A DNA stretch of 64,000 bases. Origin: an uncultured Collinsella sp. (GTDB taxonomy: Bacteria > Actinomycetota > Coriobacteriia > Coriobacteriales > Coriobacteriaceae). The position numbers and the translations under genes are program-made. The DNA lies in NCBI GenBank assembly GCA_900541475.1, contig UQJV01000005.1:1-64000 (forward strand), given 5' to 3'. The notes under the pieces were generated by a model. That model saw nothing but the letters and a program-made list of their open reading frames with translations. It was not told where the DNA came from and did not search any database. The number at the start of each line of letters is the position of its first letter. The first letter of the stretch is position 1. This document shows positions 8,238 through 17,745 of this stretch, piece by piece.

Positions 8238-9713
8238 CTATTTCTTATTGCGCATCTGCGCTTCCATCTGGCGCAGCAGATCCATATCGGACTTAGGACC
8301 GCCCGTTCCCAGGCCGCCCATGCCGCCCAGACCCATGGCATCCAGACCGGGAATATTGGGCATGCGCATCTTTTTGCCCTTCTTACCCTTTTTGCCCTTC
8401 TTGCCGCCGGTCTGCGCCTGATTGGCCATCGTGCGCATGCGGCCCATCATCTTGTTCATCTCGCCCCACTGCTTCATAAGGCTATTGACCTCGGTGGGGG
8501 TCACGCCGGCGCCCTTGGCGATGCGGGCGCGACGCTGGCCGTTGATAATAGAGGGACGCAGGCGCTCCTCCTTGGTCATCGACATGATGATGGCCTCATT
8601 CTTGTCGAAGATGCCCTCGTCCAGATTGCCGCCCATCTGGTTGAGCGCGCGCTGGCCACCGGGGAGCATACCCAGAATGCCCTTCATGCCGCCCATCTTC
8701 TTGACGGCCTTCATCTGGTCGAGCATGTCGTTCATGGTAAAGCCCTCGCGCAGCATACGCTCGGCAGCCTCGAGCTGCTCGGCATCGGCCGCCTCCTGGG
8801 CCTTCTCGATGATGCCGACAACATCGCCCATACCCAAGATTCGCTTGGCCATGCGGTCGGGGTAAAACGGCTCTAGCGAATCGGGCTTCTCGCCCATGCT
8901 CACGAACTTGATGGGCTTGCCGGTCACCTGGCGCACGGAAAGCGCGCCGCCGCCGCGAGCATCGCCGTCGAGCTTGGAGATGATCACGCCGTCAAAGTCG
9001 GTGCGCTCGGCGAAGGTCGAGACGACGTTGACGATATCCTGGCCGGTCATGGCATCGACGACCATCAGCACCTGATCGGGCTTGACGGCCTTCTTGATGT
9101 CCACGGCCTCCTGCATCATCTGCTCGTCGATCTGCAGACGACCGGCGGTATCGACGATGACCACGTCGCGCAGGTGGTCGACGGCCTCCTGAATGGCGCC
9201 CTTGGCGATATCAACCGGGTGCTCGCCGTCACCACGGAAGACCGGTACGCCGATCTCTCCACCGAGCGTGGCCAGCTGGTCGGCGGCGGCGGGACGGTAG
9301 ACGTCGCACGCGGCGAGCAGCGGCGAGCGGCCCTGCTTCTTGAGCAGGTAGGCCAGCTTTACAGCTGCCGTGGTTTTACCGGAGCCCTGAAGGCCCACGA
9401 GCATGATGACATTGGGAATGCGGTTGCTAAAGACGAGCTTGCTCTCGGTGGAGCCGAGCATCTCGGTGAGCTCGTCGAGCACGATCTTGACGACGTTTTG
9501 CGCCGGCGACAGCGACTCCATGACCTCGGCGGTCATGCAGCGCTCCTTGGTCTTGGCGACGAACTCCTTGACGACCTTGAAGTTGACGTCGGCCTCGAGC
9601 AGCGCCATGCGAATGTCGCGCATGGCAGAAGTAATATCGGCCTCGGTCAGCTTACCCTTGCCACGCAGGCGGTCAAATGTGTCGTTGAGGCGATCGCTCA
9701 GAGAATCAAACAC
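8238..9713 (-). CDS. ffh: Signal recognition particle protein Ffh (SRP54)
   Basis: 491 residues. N domain, then the SRP GTPase: LQGSGKTTAAVKLA (G1, ~105-120), DTAGRLQIDEQMM (G3), TKLDGDARGGGA (G4), followed by the Met-rich M domain (LDQMKAVKKMGGMKGILGMLPG) that binds 4.5S RNA and signal peptides. The tail is Lys/Gly/Met-rich (GGKKGKKGKKGKKMRMP). GTG start at 9713 with AAGGAG upstream. Immediately downstream of its receptor gene ftsY. Partner SRP RNA was not found in the window. Confidence 0.97.
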   Translation of the reverse strand: MFDSLSDRLNDTFDRLRGKGKLTEADITSAMRDIRMALLEADVNFKVVKEFVAKTKERCMTAEVMESLSPAQNVVKIVLDELTEMLGSTESKLVFSNRIPNVIMLVGLQGSGKTTAAVKLAYLLKKQGRSPLLAACDVYRPAAADQLATLGGEIGVPVFRGDGEHPVDIAKGAIQEAVDHLRDVVIVDTAGRLQIDEQMMQEAVDIKKAVKPDQVLMVVDAMTGQDIVNVVSTFAERTDFDGVIISKLDGDARGGGALSVRQVTGKPIKFVSMGEKPDSLEPFYPDRMAKRILGMGDVVGIIEKAQEAADAEQLEAAERMLREGFTMNDMLDQMKAVKKMGGMKGILGMLPGGQRALNQMGGNLDEGIFDKNEAIIMSMTKEERLRPSIINGQRRARIAKGAGVTPTEVNSLMKQWGEMNKMMGRMRTMANQAQTGGKKGKKGKKGKKMRMPNIPGLDAMGLGGMGGLGTGGPKSDMDLLRQMEAQMRNKK

Positions 9714-9723
9714 TAGTCACTCC

Positions 9724-10641
9724 TTAGTTGGACTCGCCCACCAGGGCGCGGCAGAAATCTTTGGCATTGAACTCCTGCAGGTCATCAACCTGCTCGCCCA
9801 CGCCCACGCGCAGGATCGGGAGCTTGAGCTTCTCGGCCACAGCCATGGCGATGCCACCCTTAGCCGTGCCGTCGAGCTTAGTCATGATAATACCGTCCAG
9901 GCCCAGCGCCTCGTTAAACTCGAGCGCCTGGTTCAGACCGTTTTGGCCTGTTGCGGCATCGATTACGAGGACGACCGAGACGGGCATGGGGCCGGCGGCC
10001 ATATTGGCGGCGCGCTTACGCGTCACGTTGACCACCTTGGCAAGCTCGCGCATGAGCTCGGGGCTCGTGTGCAGACGACCGGCGGTGTCGATAAGTACCA
10101 GGTCGCTGCAGCGCTTGTCGGCCTCGTCGAGCACGTCGTAGCAAACGCTCGCCGGGTCGGAGCCGCGGTCGCGCTTGATGACGGGGACACCGGCGCGCTG
10201 GCCCCACACATCGAGCTGCTCGATGGCGGCGGCGCGGAAGGTATCGGCCGAACCGATCACGACATTCTTGCCGCGGGCAGCCATGGCGCTCGCGATCTTG
10301 CCGACCGTCGTGGTCTTGCCGGCACCGTTAATACCCACAAACAGCACGCAGCTCGGCGTGTCGGCGAACGGATCGCGCTCGGCGGGCACAAAATGTTGCT
10401 CGAGCTGCTCGGCCAGGGCGCGACGGAGTTGCGGGGCGGTCTTGAGGTTCTTCTTGGCCGCGGCATCGCGCAGGTCATCGGACACCTTGATCGCGACCTC
10501 GGCACCCATGTCACCCATGACGAGGGTGTCCTCTAGGTCCTCCCAAAAATCCTCGTCGACCTCGCCGCCAAAGTAAAAGACCTCGTTGAGGGCCTCGCGG
10601 CTGCGCTCAAGTCCGCGCGAGAGAGCATCGAAGAATCCCAT
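9724..10641 (-). CDS. ftsY: SRP receptor FtsY
   Basis: 305 residues. NG domain with GINGAGKTTTVGKIA (G1), DTAGRLHTSPELMREL (G3) and TKLDGTAKGG (G4). It docks SRP-ribosome complexes to the membrane translocon. The long acidic N-terminal domain of E. coli FtsY is absent; the protein begins with a short amphipathic MGFFDALSRGLERSRE helix that could contact lipid. The ATG overlaps the smc stop (TAATG), so translation is coupled. Confidence 0.96.
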   Translation of the reverse strand: MGFFDALSRGLERSREALNEVFYFGGEVDEDFWEDLEDTLVMGDMGAEVAIKVSDDLRDAAAKKNLKTAPQLRRALAEQLEQHFVPAERDPFADTPSCVLFVGINGAGKTTTVGKIASAMAARGKNVVIGSADTFRAAAIEQLDVWGQRAGVPVIKRDRGSDPASVCYDVLDEADKRCSDLVLIDTAGRLHTSPELMRELAKVVNVTRKRAANMAAGPMPVSVVLVIDAATGQNGLNQALEFNEALGLDGIIMTKLDGTAKGGIAMAVAEKLKLPILRVGVGEQVDDLQEFNAKDFCRALVGESN

Positions 10642-13600
10642 TATGCATTCACGACCTTTCCGGTTTCGCGATCGAGTTTTTGCGAGACGACGCGACTGAC
10701 GCCGTCGGCTTGCATCGAGACGCCGTAGAGGACGTCAGCGTCCTCCATAGTACGGCGCTGATGCGAGATAACCAAGAGCTGCGTATCGGAACGCAACACG
10801 TCGAGTGCGCCGATGAGCTTGGACAGGTTGGCGTCGTCGAGTGCCGCCTCGACCTCGTCCAGCACATAGAACGGCACCGTACGCGTGCGATACACGGCAA
10901 AGAGCAGGGCGAGCGCCGTCAGGCTCTTCTCGCCGCCCGACATGAGCATCATCTTGGTGATGCGCTTGCCACGCGGCTGCGCCACGACCTCGATGCCCGT
11001 CTCGGCCGGATGCTCGGGGTCAGTCATCTCCAGATGTGCCTGGCCACCCGGGAACAGCATGGCGAAGATCTCGCGGAAGTTCGCATCGACCTTCTCGAAG
11101 GTCACCAGGAAGGCCTTGCGCATCTTACGGTCGATGGCCACGGTGATCTTGGTGAGCGCCTTGCGCGCGCTCTCCAGATCGGCCAGCTGCTCCTCGATGT
11201 AATCGGCGCGGCGCTTGAGCTGCTCGTACTCCTCCATGGCAACCTGGTTCACAGGGCCCAGGTTGTTGATCTGGCGCGCGAGCTGGTTGAGCTCACGCTC
11301 GGCAGCGTCACGGTCGGTGGGCGCAGGAAGCATGAGCGCTTCCTCAAGCACCGTGGTGCCATCGGCGGTAATGGCCTTGATAGCCGCCTCTACCTGCACC
11401 TCGAGCTTGCCGCGAGCGACCTTGAACTCGTTTTGCGTCGCGGTGGCGGCATCGACCCGCTCCTTGGCGCGGGAGACCTCGGCCTTGGCGTCCTCAATAG
11501 TCTTCTTAAGCGAGGCCGAGTCCGCCTCCTCGAGCGAAGCCTGGTCACGCAGGCGCGCGGCCCAATCCGACGCGCGCTCCAGCAGGGCCGAATAGCGCTC
11601 GTGCATGGGATCGACGCGCAGGCGCAGCAGCTCGAGTGAGCGCGAGGCTTGACGCGTCCCGCGGATACGACGGTCGATGCCCTCCAGGCGATGCTCCAGA
11701 TCGGGCACACGGCCCTTCAGCGAACGCAGGCGCTCGCTCGTCTGGGCCAGGCGCACCTTGGCATCGGCGAGCTTGCCGGCAGCCTCGGAATCGTCACGGC
11801 GCACGCGATCGAGTTCGTCGTTGGCTTCGGCAATCTGGAGACCCAGGTCGCTTGTCTGCGCACGGGCCTCATCGCGCGAACGGGTGAGCTCGTCAACGCG
11901 CGGGCGCGCAGCGCGAACGGCCTCGGCGGCCTGCTCGCGGCGCTTGGAGATGCGCACGCGCTCGACCTCGGCATTGTTGGCGCTTTGCTCCAGGCGGCCG
12001 ATCTCGGAAAGCAGCGAGCGGCGCTCGCCCTCAAGACGGGCAATCTCGCCGGCAGCATCGCCCTCGGCGGCACGCGCCTCCTCGACGGCCGCATTGGCCT
12101 CAACGACCTGATCCGACACATGCTCAAACACGGCAGCCAGATCGGGCTCCAGGCCCTCTAGCTCGCGAATACGACGCTTGCGCTCCAGGGCACCCGAAGC
12201 CTCGCCGGCATCGAGCCCAACGCGCACCAGGCCGCCACAGCTCACGCGGGCGCCATCGGGCGTCACGTAGGTCACACCGTCAACGACTGGTGCCGCCAGC
12301 GCGGCAGACAAGTCATCGACCACGTAATAGCCGCCGAGCAGGGCCTCGACAACCGGGCCATACCCGGAGCGCACGGACAGACGATCGACTAGACGCGAAC
12401 CGGCAGCGCCCTCGGCGGCGGCAGAGCCGCTCACGCCGCGCGCCATCAGCAGCGCCTCGCCCGAGGCCTTCTTTTGGTCCAGAGCCGCACGACCGGCGCG
12501 CTCAAGCGTGGCGGCGTCATCAAACAAAAGAGCATCGATATCGCCGGCAAGCAGCTGCTCGACCAGGCCCTCGAGCTCACGAGGAGCCTCGAGCACGTCG
12601 CCCAGACGGCCCGAGACATCATCGCCCAGCGCACCCATCAGACGGCTCACCAGCGGCGAGCTGTCTGCCATGCGGGCATCGAGTTTCTTTTGGCTGGCAA
12701 GCTCCGAGCGCACCTCGGACAGCTTGTTGCGTGCCTCGCTCTCGCGATTACGCAGGTCCTTCAACGCCGCACGGGCGACCTCGGTGGCCTCGCGTGCATC
12801 GACCTGAGCTTGGCGAGCCTGATCGAGCGCACCGTCGAGCTCCTCAGCGCGGTCGCGACGGCTCTCGAGCGAGGCCGTGACCTCCTCGAGCTGCTCGTCA
12901 ATCTGCTCAAGGCGCGAGGCGTACATGTTGTCCTCGACCTCGGCGTTACTCAGAGAGTCCTTCACCTTGGCGAGCTCGAGCGCGGCGTTATCGGCCACAC
13001 GCTGCACATCGCGCTGCTCGCGCGTGAGCTGCGAAATCTGATTGTCGAGCGCCACGCGACGCTCGTGGAGCTCGGCGGCGGCAGGTCCGGCGGCGTCAAC
13101 GTCGTCCTGAGCCTGCATGTGCGCACCGGTCACTTCCTCAAGCTGGGCACGCGCATCCTCGAGCTCCTCGACCACGCGACGGCGCTGATGCTCGGAGCTC
13201 GAGATCTGGCCGCGCATGTCGGACAGGCGCGACACCATGTTGTGGCCCTTTTCCTCGAGCAGGCGCATATCGGAGTTAATGCGGCCGACCACGTCTTGCA
13301 TATGGCGGCGCTGCTCGCCCAGATCGCCCACAAACAGGCCCTTTTCCTCGAGCATGACCTGGAGTTTCTCGAGCTCGCGCTCCTTTTCGCCCAAGCGGTA
13401 TTGCGCAAGCTCAAGCTCGGCAGCGCCCTCCTTGGAGCGGCTCTCCAGGTCGTTCCACTGCGACTGCAGCGAACGAAGCTCGTCGACGGCCAGCATCTGC
13501 GTAAGCTCGTTCGCGCGCGAGGACAGCTCTTTGTACTTGCGCGCACGATCGACCTGACGCTCCAGCGGCCGCAGCTGACGGGCAATCTCCTTATTGATAT

Positions 13601-14177
13601 CGCGGGCACGGGTCAGGTGCTCGTCCATCGATTTAATCTTTTTGAGCGCACGCTCCTTGCGGCGCTTGTGCTTGGAGATGCCGGCAGCCTCCTCGATCAG
13701 GGCGCGGCGCTCCTCGGGGCGGCTCTGCAAAATGGCGTCGAGCTTGCCCTGGCTGATGATGGAATGCGTATCCTTGCCCAGGCCCGAATCGTGCAGGATG
13801 TCCTGAATGTCCATCAGGCGGCACGGGCTCGAGTTGATGAGGTACTCGCTTTCGCCCGAGCGATACATACGACGGGTGATGGCGACCTCGTCAAAGTCGA
13901 CGGGCAGCATATGGTCCGAGTTATCGAGCACCAGCGTGACCTCGGCGACACCCACCGGCTTGCGCGCCGACGAGCCCGAGAAGATGACGTCCTCCATGGC
14001 CTGGCCGCGCAGCTGCTTGGCACTCTGCTCGCCCAGGACCCACAGAATCGAGTCGGAGATGTTCGATTTTCCCGAGCCGTTGGGACCGACGATGACGGTC
14101 AGGCCCGGCTCAAATGACATATGGGCACGGTCGGCAAACGACTTGAACCCTTTGAGCGTGAGGGACTTGAGATACAC
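10641..14177 (-). CDS. smc: Chromosome segregation/condensation ATPase SMC
   Basis: 1178 residues. N-terminal Walker A GPNGSGKSNI at 32-41, long coiled coils (~170-500 and 680-1000), a central hinge (~510-650), and a C-terminal ABC signature LMSGGEKSLTALALLFA followed by Walker B YVLDEVEAALDD. Full length for a bacterial SMC. GTG start, with GAGG a few bases upstream, 10 bp after rnc. The kleisin partners ScpA/ScpB are not in the window. The rnc-smc-ftsY-ffh order is an old conserved cluster. Confidence 0.97.
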   Translation of the reverse strand: MYLKSLTLKGFKSFADRAHMSFEPGLTVIVGPNGSGKSNISDSILWVLGEQSAKQLRGQAMEDVIFSGSSARKPVGVAEVTLVLDNSDHMLPVDFDEVAITRRMYRSGESEYLINSSPCRLMDIQDILHDSGLGKDTHSIISQGKLDAILQSRPEERRALIEEAAGISKHKRRKERALKKIKSMDEHLTRARDINKEIARQLRPLERQVDRARKYKELSSRANELTQMLAVDELRSLQSQWNDLESRSKEGAAELELAQYRLGEKERELEKLQVMLEEKGLFVGDLGEQRRHMQDVVGRINSDMRLLEEKGHNMVSRLSDMRGQISSSEHQRRRVVEELEDARAQLEEVTGAHMQAQDDVDAAGPAAAELHERRVALDNQISQLTREQRDVQRVADNAALELAKVKDSLSNAEVEDNMYASRLEQIDEQLEEVTASLESRRDRAEELDGALDQARQAQVDAREATEVARAALKDLRNRESEARNKLSEVRSELASQKKLDARMADSSPLVSRLMGALGDDVSGRLGDVLEAPRELEGLVEQLLAGDIDALLFDDAATLERAGRAALDQKKASGEALLMARGVSGSAAAEGAAGSRLVDRLSVRSGYGPVVEALLGGYYVVDDLSAALAAPVVDGVTYVTPDGARVSCGGLVRVGLDAGEASGALERKRRIRELEGLEPDLAAVFEHVSDQVVEANAAVEEARAAEGDAAGEIARLEGERRSLLSEIGRLEQSANNAEVERVRISKRREQAAEAVRAARPRVDELTRSRDEARAQTSDLGLQIAEANDELDRVRRDDSEAAGKLADAKVRLAQTSERLRSLKGRVPDLEHRLEGIDRRIRGTRQASRSLELLRLRVDPMHERYSALLERASDWAARLRDQASLEEADSASLKKTIEDAKAEVSRAKERVDAATATQNEFKVARGKLEVQVEAAIKAITADGTTVLEEALMLPAPTDRDAAERELNQLARQINNLGPVNQVAMEEYEQLKRRADYIEEQLADLESARKALTKITVAIDRKMRKAFLVTFEKVDANFREIFAMLFPGGQAHLEMTDPEHPAETGIEVVAQPRGKRITKMMLMSGGEKSLTALALLFAVYRTRTVPFYVLDEVEAALDDANLSKLIGALDVLRSDTQLLVISHQRRTMEDADVLYGVSMQADGVSRVVSQKLDRETGKVVNA

Positions 14178-14187
14178 GGTTCCTCGC

Positions 14188-14913
14188 TTAAACAGGCTTC
14201 TTGTTGAGAATCACGCCGTTGGTGGTGTAGCCCATGCGGTCGAGTGCCTCGAGCGCAGCGGCTCCCTCGGCCTCCTTCTTGGAGGAACCGGTGCCGCGGC
14301 CCTGGCGAATACCGTCGATGAGAACCACAGCGGTAAAGGTGGGCGCATGCGCGGGGCCCTCGGAGCCGACCAGCTTATACGCGGGAGGCTCGTGGCCATC
14401 TGCCTGCACGCACTCCTGCAAGAACGACTTGGGGTTCGCGGGGTGCTCGGCACGCTCGGTGGCCAGGTGCGGCTTAAGCGTACGGTGGATGAACTCCGCT
14501 GCCGCATCCCAGCCGGCATCCAGGTACAGCGCACCCACGAGCGACTCGTATACGTTCTCGAGCGCCGAGTGCAAGCCGCGCGCGCCGGTACCGGTCTCGG
14601 AAGCACCAAAGATGATGATGTCGTCGATACCCAGCTCGTGCGATACCTCGGACAGCGTGGCGCCCGAGACAAGGGACACCTTCAGGCGCGTGAGCTTGCC
14701 CTCGTCAAACTCGGGATAGGACTCAAAGAGCGAACGGGCCACCACGGCGCCCAAAATGGAATCGCCCAAAAACTCAAGGCGCTCATAGCTGGCAGAGACC
14801 GGCTGACCCTCGACGGCCGAGGGATGTGTGAGCGCCGCGCGCAGCAGCACCTTGTTATTGAACTCATGGCCCAGGATCTCCTGGGCGCGCGTGAGTCGTT
14901 CAGACAAAGCCAA
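14188..14913 (-). CDS. rnc: Ribonuclease III
   Basis: 241 residues. RNase III domain with the signature YERLEFLGDSILGAVVA (about 44-60, catalytic Glu/Asp) and a second acidic patch VGALYLDAGWDAA; a C-terminal double-stranded-RNA-binding domain ends in GSSKKEAEGAAALEALDRM. Processes rRNA and other duplex RNA. The start appears to be TTG at 14913, with AAGGAGG embedded in the end of acpP; 3 bp separate the two genes. Confidence 0.95.
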   Translation of the reverse strand: MALSERLTRAQEILGHEFNNKVLLRAALTHPSAVEGQPVSASYERLEFLGDSILGAVVARSLFESYPEFDEGKLTRLKVSLVSGATLSEVSHELGIDDIIIFGASETGTGARGLHSALENVYESLVGALYLDAGWDAAAEFIHRTLKPHLATERAEHPANPKSFLQECVQADGHEPPAYKLVGSEGPAHAPTFTAVVLIDGIRQGRGTGSSKKEAEGAAALEALDRMGYTTNGVILNKKPV

Positions 14914-14916
14914 GAC

Positions 14917-15159
14917 TTAGGCCTCCTTGGCGTTTTCGATCGCGTCGACGGCGTCGGCGACAGAGTTGAGCGACAGCAGGCTCTCGTCATCGATCTCGAG
15001 GTCGAACTCGTCCTCGATGGCCGTCACCAGCTGCAGACGCTCGAGCGAATCGGCATCGAGATCGTCAAAAGTGGTCTCGTCGCTAATGTCGGCGACATCG
15101 ACGCCGAGCACGTCAGCGGCGACTTCGGCGATCTTATCGAAGATTTCGGAGCGGTCCAT
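14917..15159 (-). CDS. acpP: Acyl carrier protein
   Basis: 80 acidic residues. The phosphopantetheine attachment motif DADSLERLQL places the modified Ser at about residue 38. Carries growing acyl chains in fatty-acid synthesis and donates to PlsX, encoded just upstream. GAGGAAG lies before the ATG. Placed between plsX and rnc. Confidence 0.96.
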   Translation of the reverse strand: MDRSEIFDKIAEVAADVLGVDVADISDETTFDDLDADSLERLQLVTAIEDEFDLEIDDESLLSLNSVADAVDAIENAKEA

Positions 15160-15201
15160 AGCGCTTCCTCTCGTATGTCATGGAACACAACACAACACGG
15201 C

Positions 15202-15233
15202 AATCGGAGCCGCGTTGCAATACGGCTCCGATT
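15202..15233 (-). terminator. Hairpin between plsX and acpP (terminator or attenuator)
   Basis: An 11-bp perfect stem (15202-15212 with 15223-15233) and 10-nt loop in the plsX-acpP spacer. In the leftward direction only an interrupted T-rich run follows, so it may tune read-through into acpP rather than fully stop transcription. Confidence 0.5.
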
Positions 15234-15273
15234 CTACCCCACACGGTACAGGTTGAGCCACGTAACGAGGCTC

Positions 15274-16293
15274 TTATAAAACGATACCGTCCATGGAATT
15301 GGCAACGTCCTGGACAAGCCCGGCGCGCACGGCCTGGGCCGCGGCAAGCGTACCGTTCTTGACGGCCTCGACCGACGTGGCACCGTGGCCGATCAACACG
15401 ACGCCGCGCAGGCCCAGCAGGATCGCGCCGCCCTTGGCATCGCCCGAAAGCTTGGCCTTAATCTCGCGCATCTGCTTTTTGATGAGCAGCGCGGCAATCT
15501 TCGTGCCGAGCGAAGACATAAAGGCACCTTTGAGCTCCTGCAGCAAAAACTTGGCAGCGCCCTCGGTGGCCTTGAGCGCGATGTTGCCCGACATGCCATC
15601 GGCGACCACGACGTCAAAATTGCCCGACGTAAGATCGGTGCCCTCGCAGTTGCCCACAAAGCCGGGAACCGCTGCCTTCATGGCCGGGAAGCACGACTTG
15701 GTAAAGATGGAGCCCTTCTCGTCCTCGGTGCCATTGGCAAGCAGACCCACGCGAGGATGCTCAATGCCCAAAACCACACGGGCATAGGCAGAGCCCATCT
15801 GGGCGAAGCGCACCATATCGTCCACCGTGACATCGGGATTGGCGCCCATATCGCACAGCACCGTCAGGCCGCCGGCGCGATTGGGCAGTGCGTTGGTCAG
15901 GCACGGACGGACCGGCTGCTTCTTGCCCTCTGCCAAATACCTAAACGGTGTGACGTAGGCCGTGGCGGCAGCGGTCATGGCACCGGTCGAGCCGGCCGAG
16001 AAAAACGCGTCCGCATTGCCCTTCTTGATGGCACGGCACGCAAGCACGATCGAGGACTTGCGCTTGGTCATCACGGCGCGAATGGGATCGTCCTCCATGC
16101 TGATGACGTCAGGGGCCTCCAGGGCCTCCACGCGGGCATGCGCCGCGGCAAAGGGGTTGACGATTTCGGCGGGACCGACGGCCAAGACCTCGATCTCGGG
16201 ATCTGCCGCAAGCGCGGCCTCGATACCATCGAGAACAACCTGGGGCTTCTCGTCTCCGCCCACAACGTCAACACAAACGCGAACGTTACTCAT
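15274..16293 (-). CDS. plsX: Phosphate acyltransferase PlsX
   Basis: 339 residues. Converts acyl-ACP to acyl-phosphate for phospholipid synthesis. N-terminal VCVDVVGGDEKPQVVLDGI, the AFFSAGSTGAMTAAAT segment and the conserved NCEGTDLTSGNFDVVVADGMSGNI region (split here: EGTDL..DVVVADG..GN) mark the family. Usual start is VDAMGGD; here the residue is Val (VDVVGGD). ATG at 16293 with AAGGAG upstream. Belongs to the rpmF-plsX-acpP lipid/ribosome cluster. Confidence 0.95.
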   Translation of the reverse strand: MSNVRVCVDVVGGDEKPQVVLDGIEAALAADPEIEVLAVGPAEIVNPFAAAHARVEALEAPDVISMEDDPIRAVMTKRKSSIVLACRAIKKGNADAFFSAGSTGAMTAAATAYVTPFRYLAEGKKQPVRPCLTNALPNRAGGLTVLCDMGANPDVTVDDMVRFAQMGSAYARVVLGIEHPRVGLLANGTEDEKGSIFTKSCFPAMKAAVPGFVGNCEGTDLTSGNFDVVVADGMSGNIALKATEGAAKFLLQELKGAFMSSLGTKIAALLIKKQMREIKAKLSGDAKGGAILLGLRGVVLIGHGATSVEAVKNGTLAAAQAVRAGLVQDVANSMDGIVL

Positions 16294-16381
16294 TTCATAT
16301 GCTCCTTATACAAAAATGGCCGACTCATTGAGCCGGCCATTGTGGTTCCAGTTGGAACGGCATCGCATCCAGAGTATACAG

Positions 16382-16561
16382 TTACTCGGTAACGATAACC
16401 TCGCGGTCCTTGTAGAAACCGCAGCTGGGGCACACGTGGTGCGGGAGCTTAACAGCACCGCAACGGGGGCACGTGGACTGAGCCGCAGCCGAGATCTTCA
16501 TGTTGGCGGAACGACGGGTATGGGTGCGGATACGACCCTGCTTTTGTTTAGGTACGGGCAT
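16382..16561 (-). CDS. rpmF: 50S ribosomal protein L32
   Basis: A 59-residue protein that starts MPVPKQKQGRIRTHTRRSAN and has the CPRCGAVKLPHHVCPSCGFY zinc ribbon (two CxxC pairs at 31-34 and 44-47). It fills the gap between DUF177 and plsX, exactly where L32 sits in most bacteria. GGAAGG lies 6 nt before the ATG. Length and motifs leave little doubt. Confidence 0.97.
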   Translation of the reverse strand: MPVPKQKQGRIRTHTRRSANMKISAAAQSTCPRCGAVKLPHHVCPSCGFYKDREVIVTE

Positions 16562-16625
16562 AGTGACCTTCCTTATGAACTATCCAGTGTGGCGATTACG
16601 CGCAAGTAGCGATACTACCACAGTT

Positions 16626-17180
16626 TTACTCGTCAAGCTTGAGATTCTTCAATGCTGCAAATGGATTTTCCGTGGCAGCGGCCCATTCGGCCTCCGCCCG
16701 GGCGGCACAATCGCATTGCTCGACGTTGAGATTGATGCCGCAGGTGGGGCAAAGGCCGCGGCAATCGGGCTTGCACAGGACGACGAACGGCGTGTCCATG
16801 ACGACCGCATCGTTGATGGGCTCGCCCAGATCGACGATGCGGTCCTCGCCCAGCAACTCGTAGCCGTCTTCGAAGGCCTCGGGGTCCTCGGGCTCCTCAA
16901 AGAGATAGAACTCCTCGATCTCGCCCGCGATATCAAACGAGGCGGGCTCCAGGCAGCGGTCGCACTCGCCGGTGGCGTGCGCGCGAACCATGCCCGAGAG
17001 CAGAACACCGGTACCGGCGTTGGTAAAGACCACGTCGTAGGCAATGCCGTCCTGCAGCTGGTACTCCTTCTCGCCCACCGTGTAGGTGGCGACATCGACC
17101 TTGCCGGTCAGCGGATAAGAGTCTCCGGGAAACTCGAGTTGCTCGGAAAGATCGACGGTTACGCTCGGGAACTCAGCCAT
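16626..17180 (-). CDS. DUF177/YceD family protein
   Basis: 184 residues. Conserved core VRAHATGECDRCLEPASFDI and C-terminal CKPDCRGLCPTCGINLN, the YceD signature. In other bacteria YceD is encoded with rpmF and has been linked to 23S rRNA processing or accumulation. ATG overlaps the preceding stop by one base (TAATG), so it is translationally coupled to the coiled-coil gene upstream. Confidence 0.9.
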   Translation of the reverse strand: MAEFPSVTVDLSEQLEFPGDSYPLTGKVDVATYTVGEKEYQLQDGIAYDVVFTNAGTGVLLSGMVRAHATGECDRCLEPASFDIAGEIEEFYLFEEPEDPEAFEDGYELLGEDRIVDLGEPINDAVVMDTPFVVLCKPDCRGLCPTCGINLNVEQCDCAARAEAEWAAATENPFAALKNLKLDE

Positions 17181-17677
17181 TACCACTGACCATTCTGCTG
17201 GGCGGCACCCTCGTTGAGCTGCTGACGGCAACGGGTGACGGTGCCGGTCAGGCTCTTGAGGTTCTCCTCGAGGTGCGTAAAGACCTGCTCGGCGTAATCC
17301 TCGGCGGCATAACGCGTCTCACGCTCGTACTGCTGGGCACGGTCGCGGATGTCGTCGGCCTGCTGCTGGGCTAGGCGAACGATCTCCTGCTCACCGGCAA
17401 TGGTGAGCGCCTGCTGCTGAGCATCGGCAATGATGGAATCGGCCTGGGCGGCGGCGGAAGCCATAAGCTCCTCGCGCTCCTTGAGGATACGGCGGGACTT
17501 CTGCCACTCCTCGGGATAGCTCATGCGGATCTCATCGAGGATGTTAAAGAAGACGTCGGCGTCGATAACCTTCATCTGGGCGTTCTTGCCGAACGGCGTC
17601 TTAGCCTCTTCGATGAGCCCCTCGAGCTCGTCGACAAGACTCACGATCCTGTCGCCAGGAAAATTCTCGCCCGGCAT
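17180..17677 (-). CDS. Coiled-coil (DivIVA/AtpF-like) protein
   Basis: 165 residues, mostly charged helix with a long coiled coil (~60-150) rich in Gln/Ala/Glu. An N-terminal GDRIVSLVDELEGLIEEAKTP segment precedes it. No membrane helix. Resembles the short DivIVA-like or ATP-synthase-b-like proteins often encoded between coaD and the rpmF cluster in Actinomycetota; the role is not established. ATG 17677 is chosen because AAAGGAG lies 5 nt upstream; earlier ATGs lack one. Confidence 0.75.
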   Translation of the reverse strand: MPGENFPGDRIVSLVDELEGLIEEAKTPFGKNAQMKVIDADVFFNILDEIRMSYPEEWQKSRRILKEREELMASAAAQADSIIADAQQQALTIAGEQEIVRLAQQQADDIRDRAQQYERETRYAAEDYAEQVFTHLEENLKSLTGTVTRCRQQLNEGAAQQNGQW

Positions 17678-17745
17678 CCGGTCTCCTTTCATAGGTAACA
17701 TATCATCGTGTTAGTTTACCACATGCCACCAGGCAATAAAAAACG

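Noticed and set aside
8238..9713. 4.5S SRP RNA gene near ffh
   Set aside because: No GGAAGCAGCC-type hairpin was found around ffh or ftsY.
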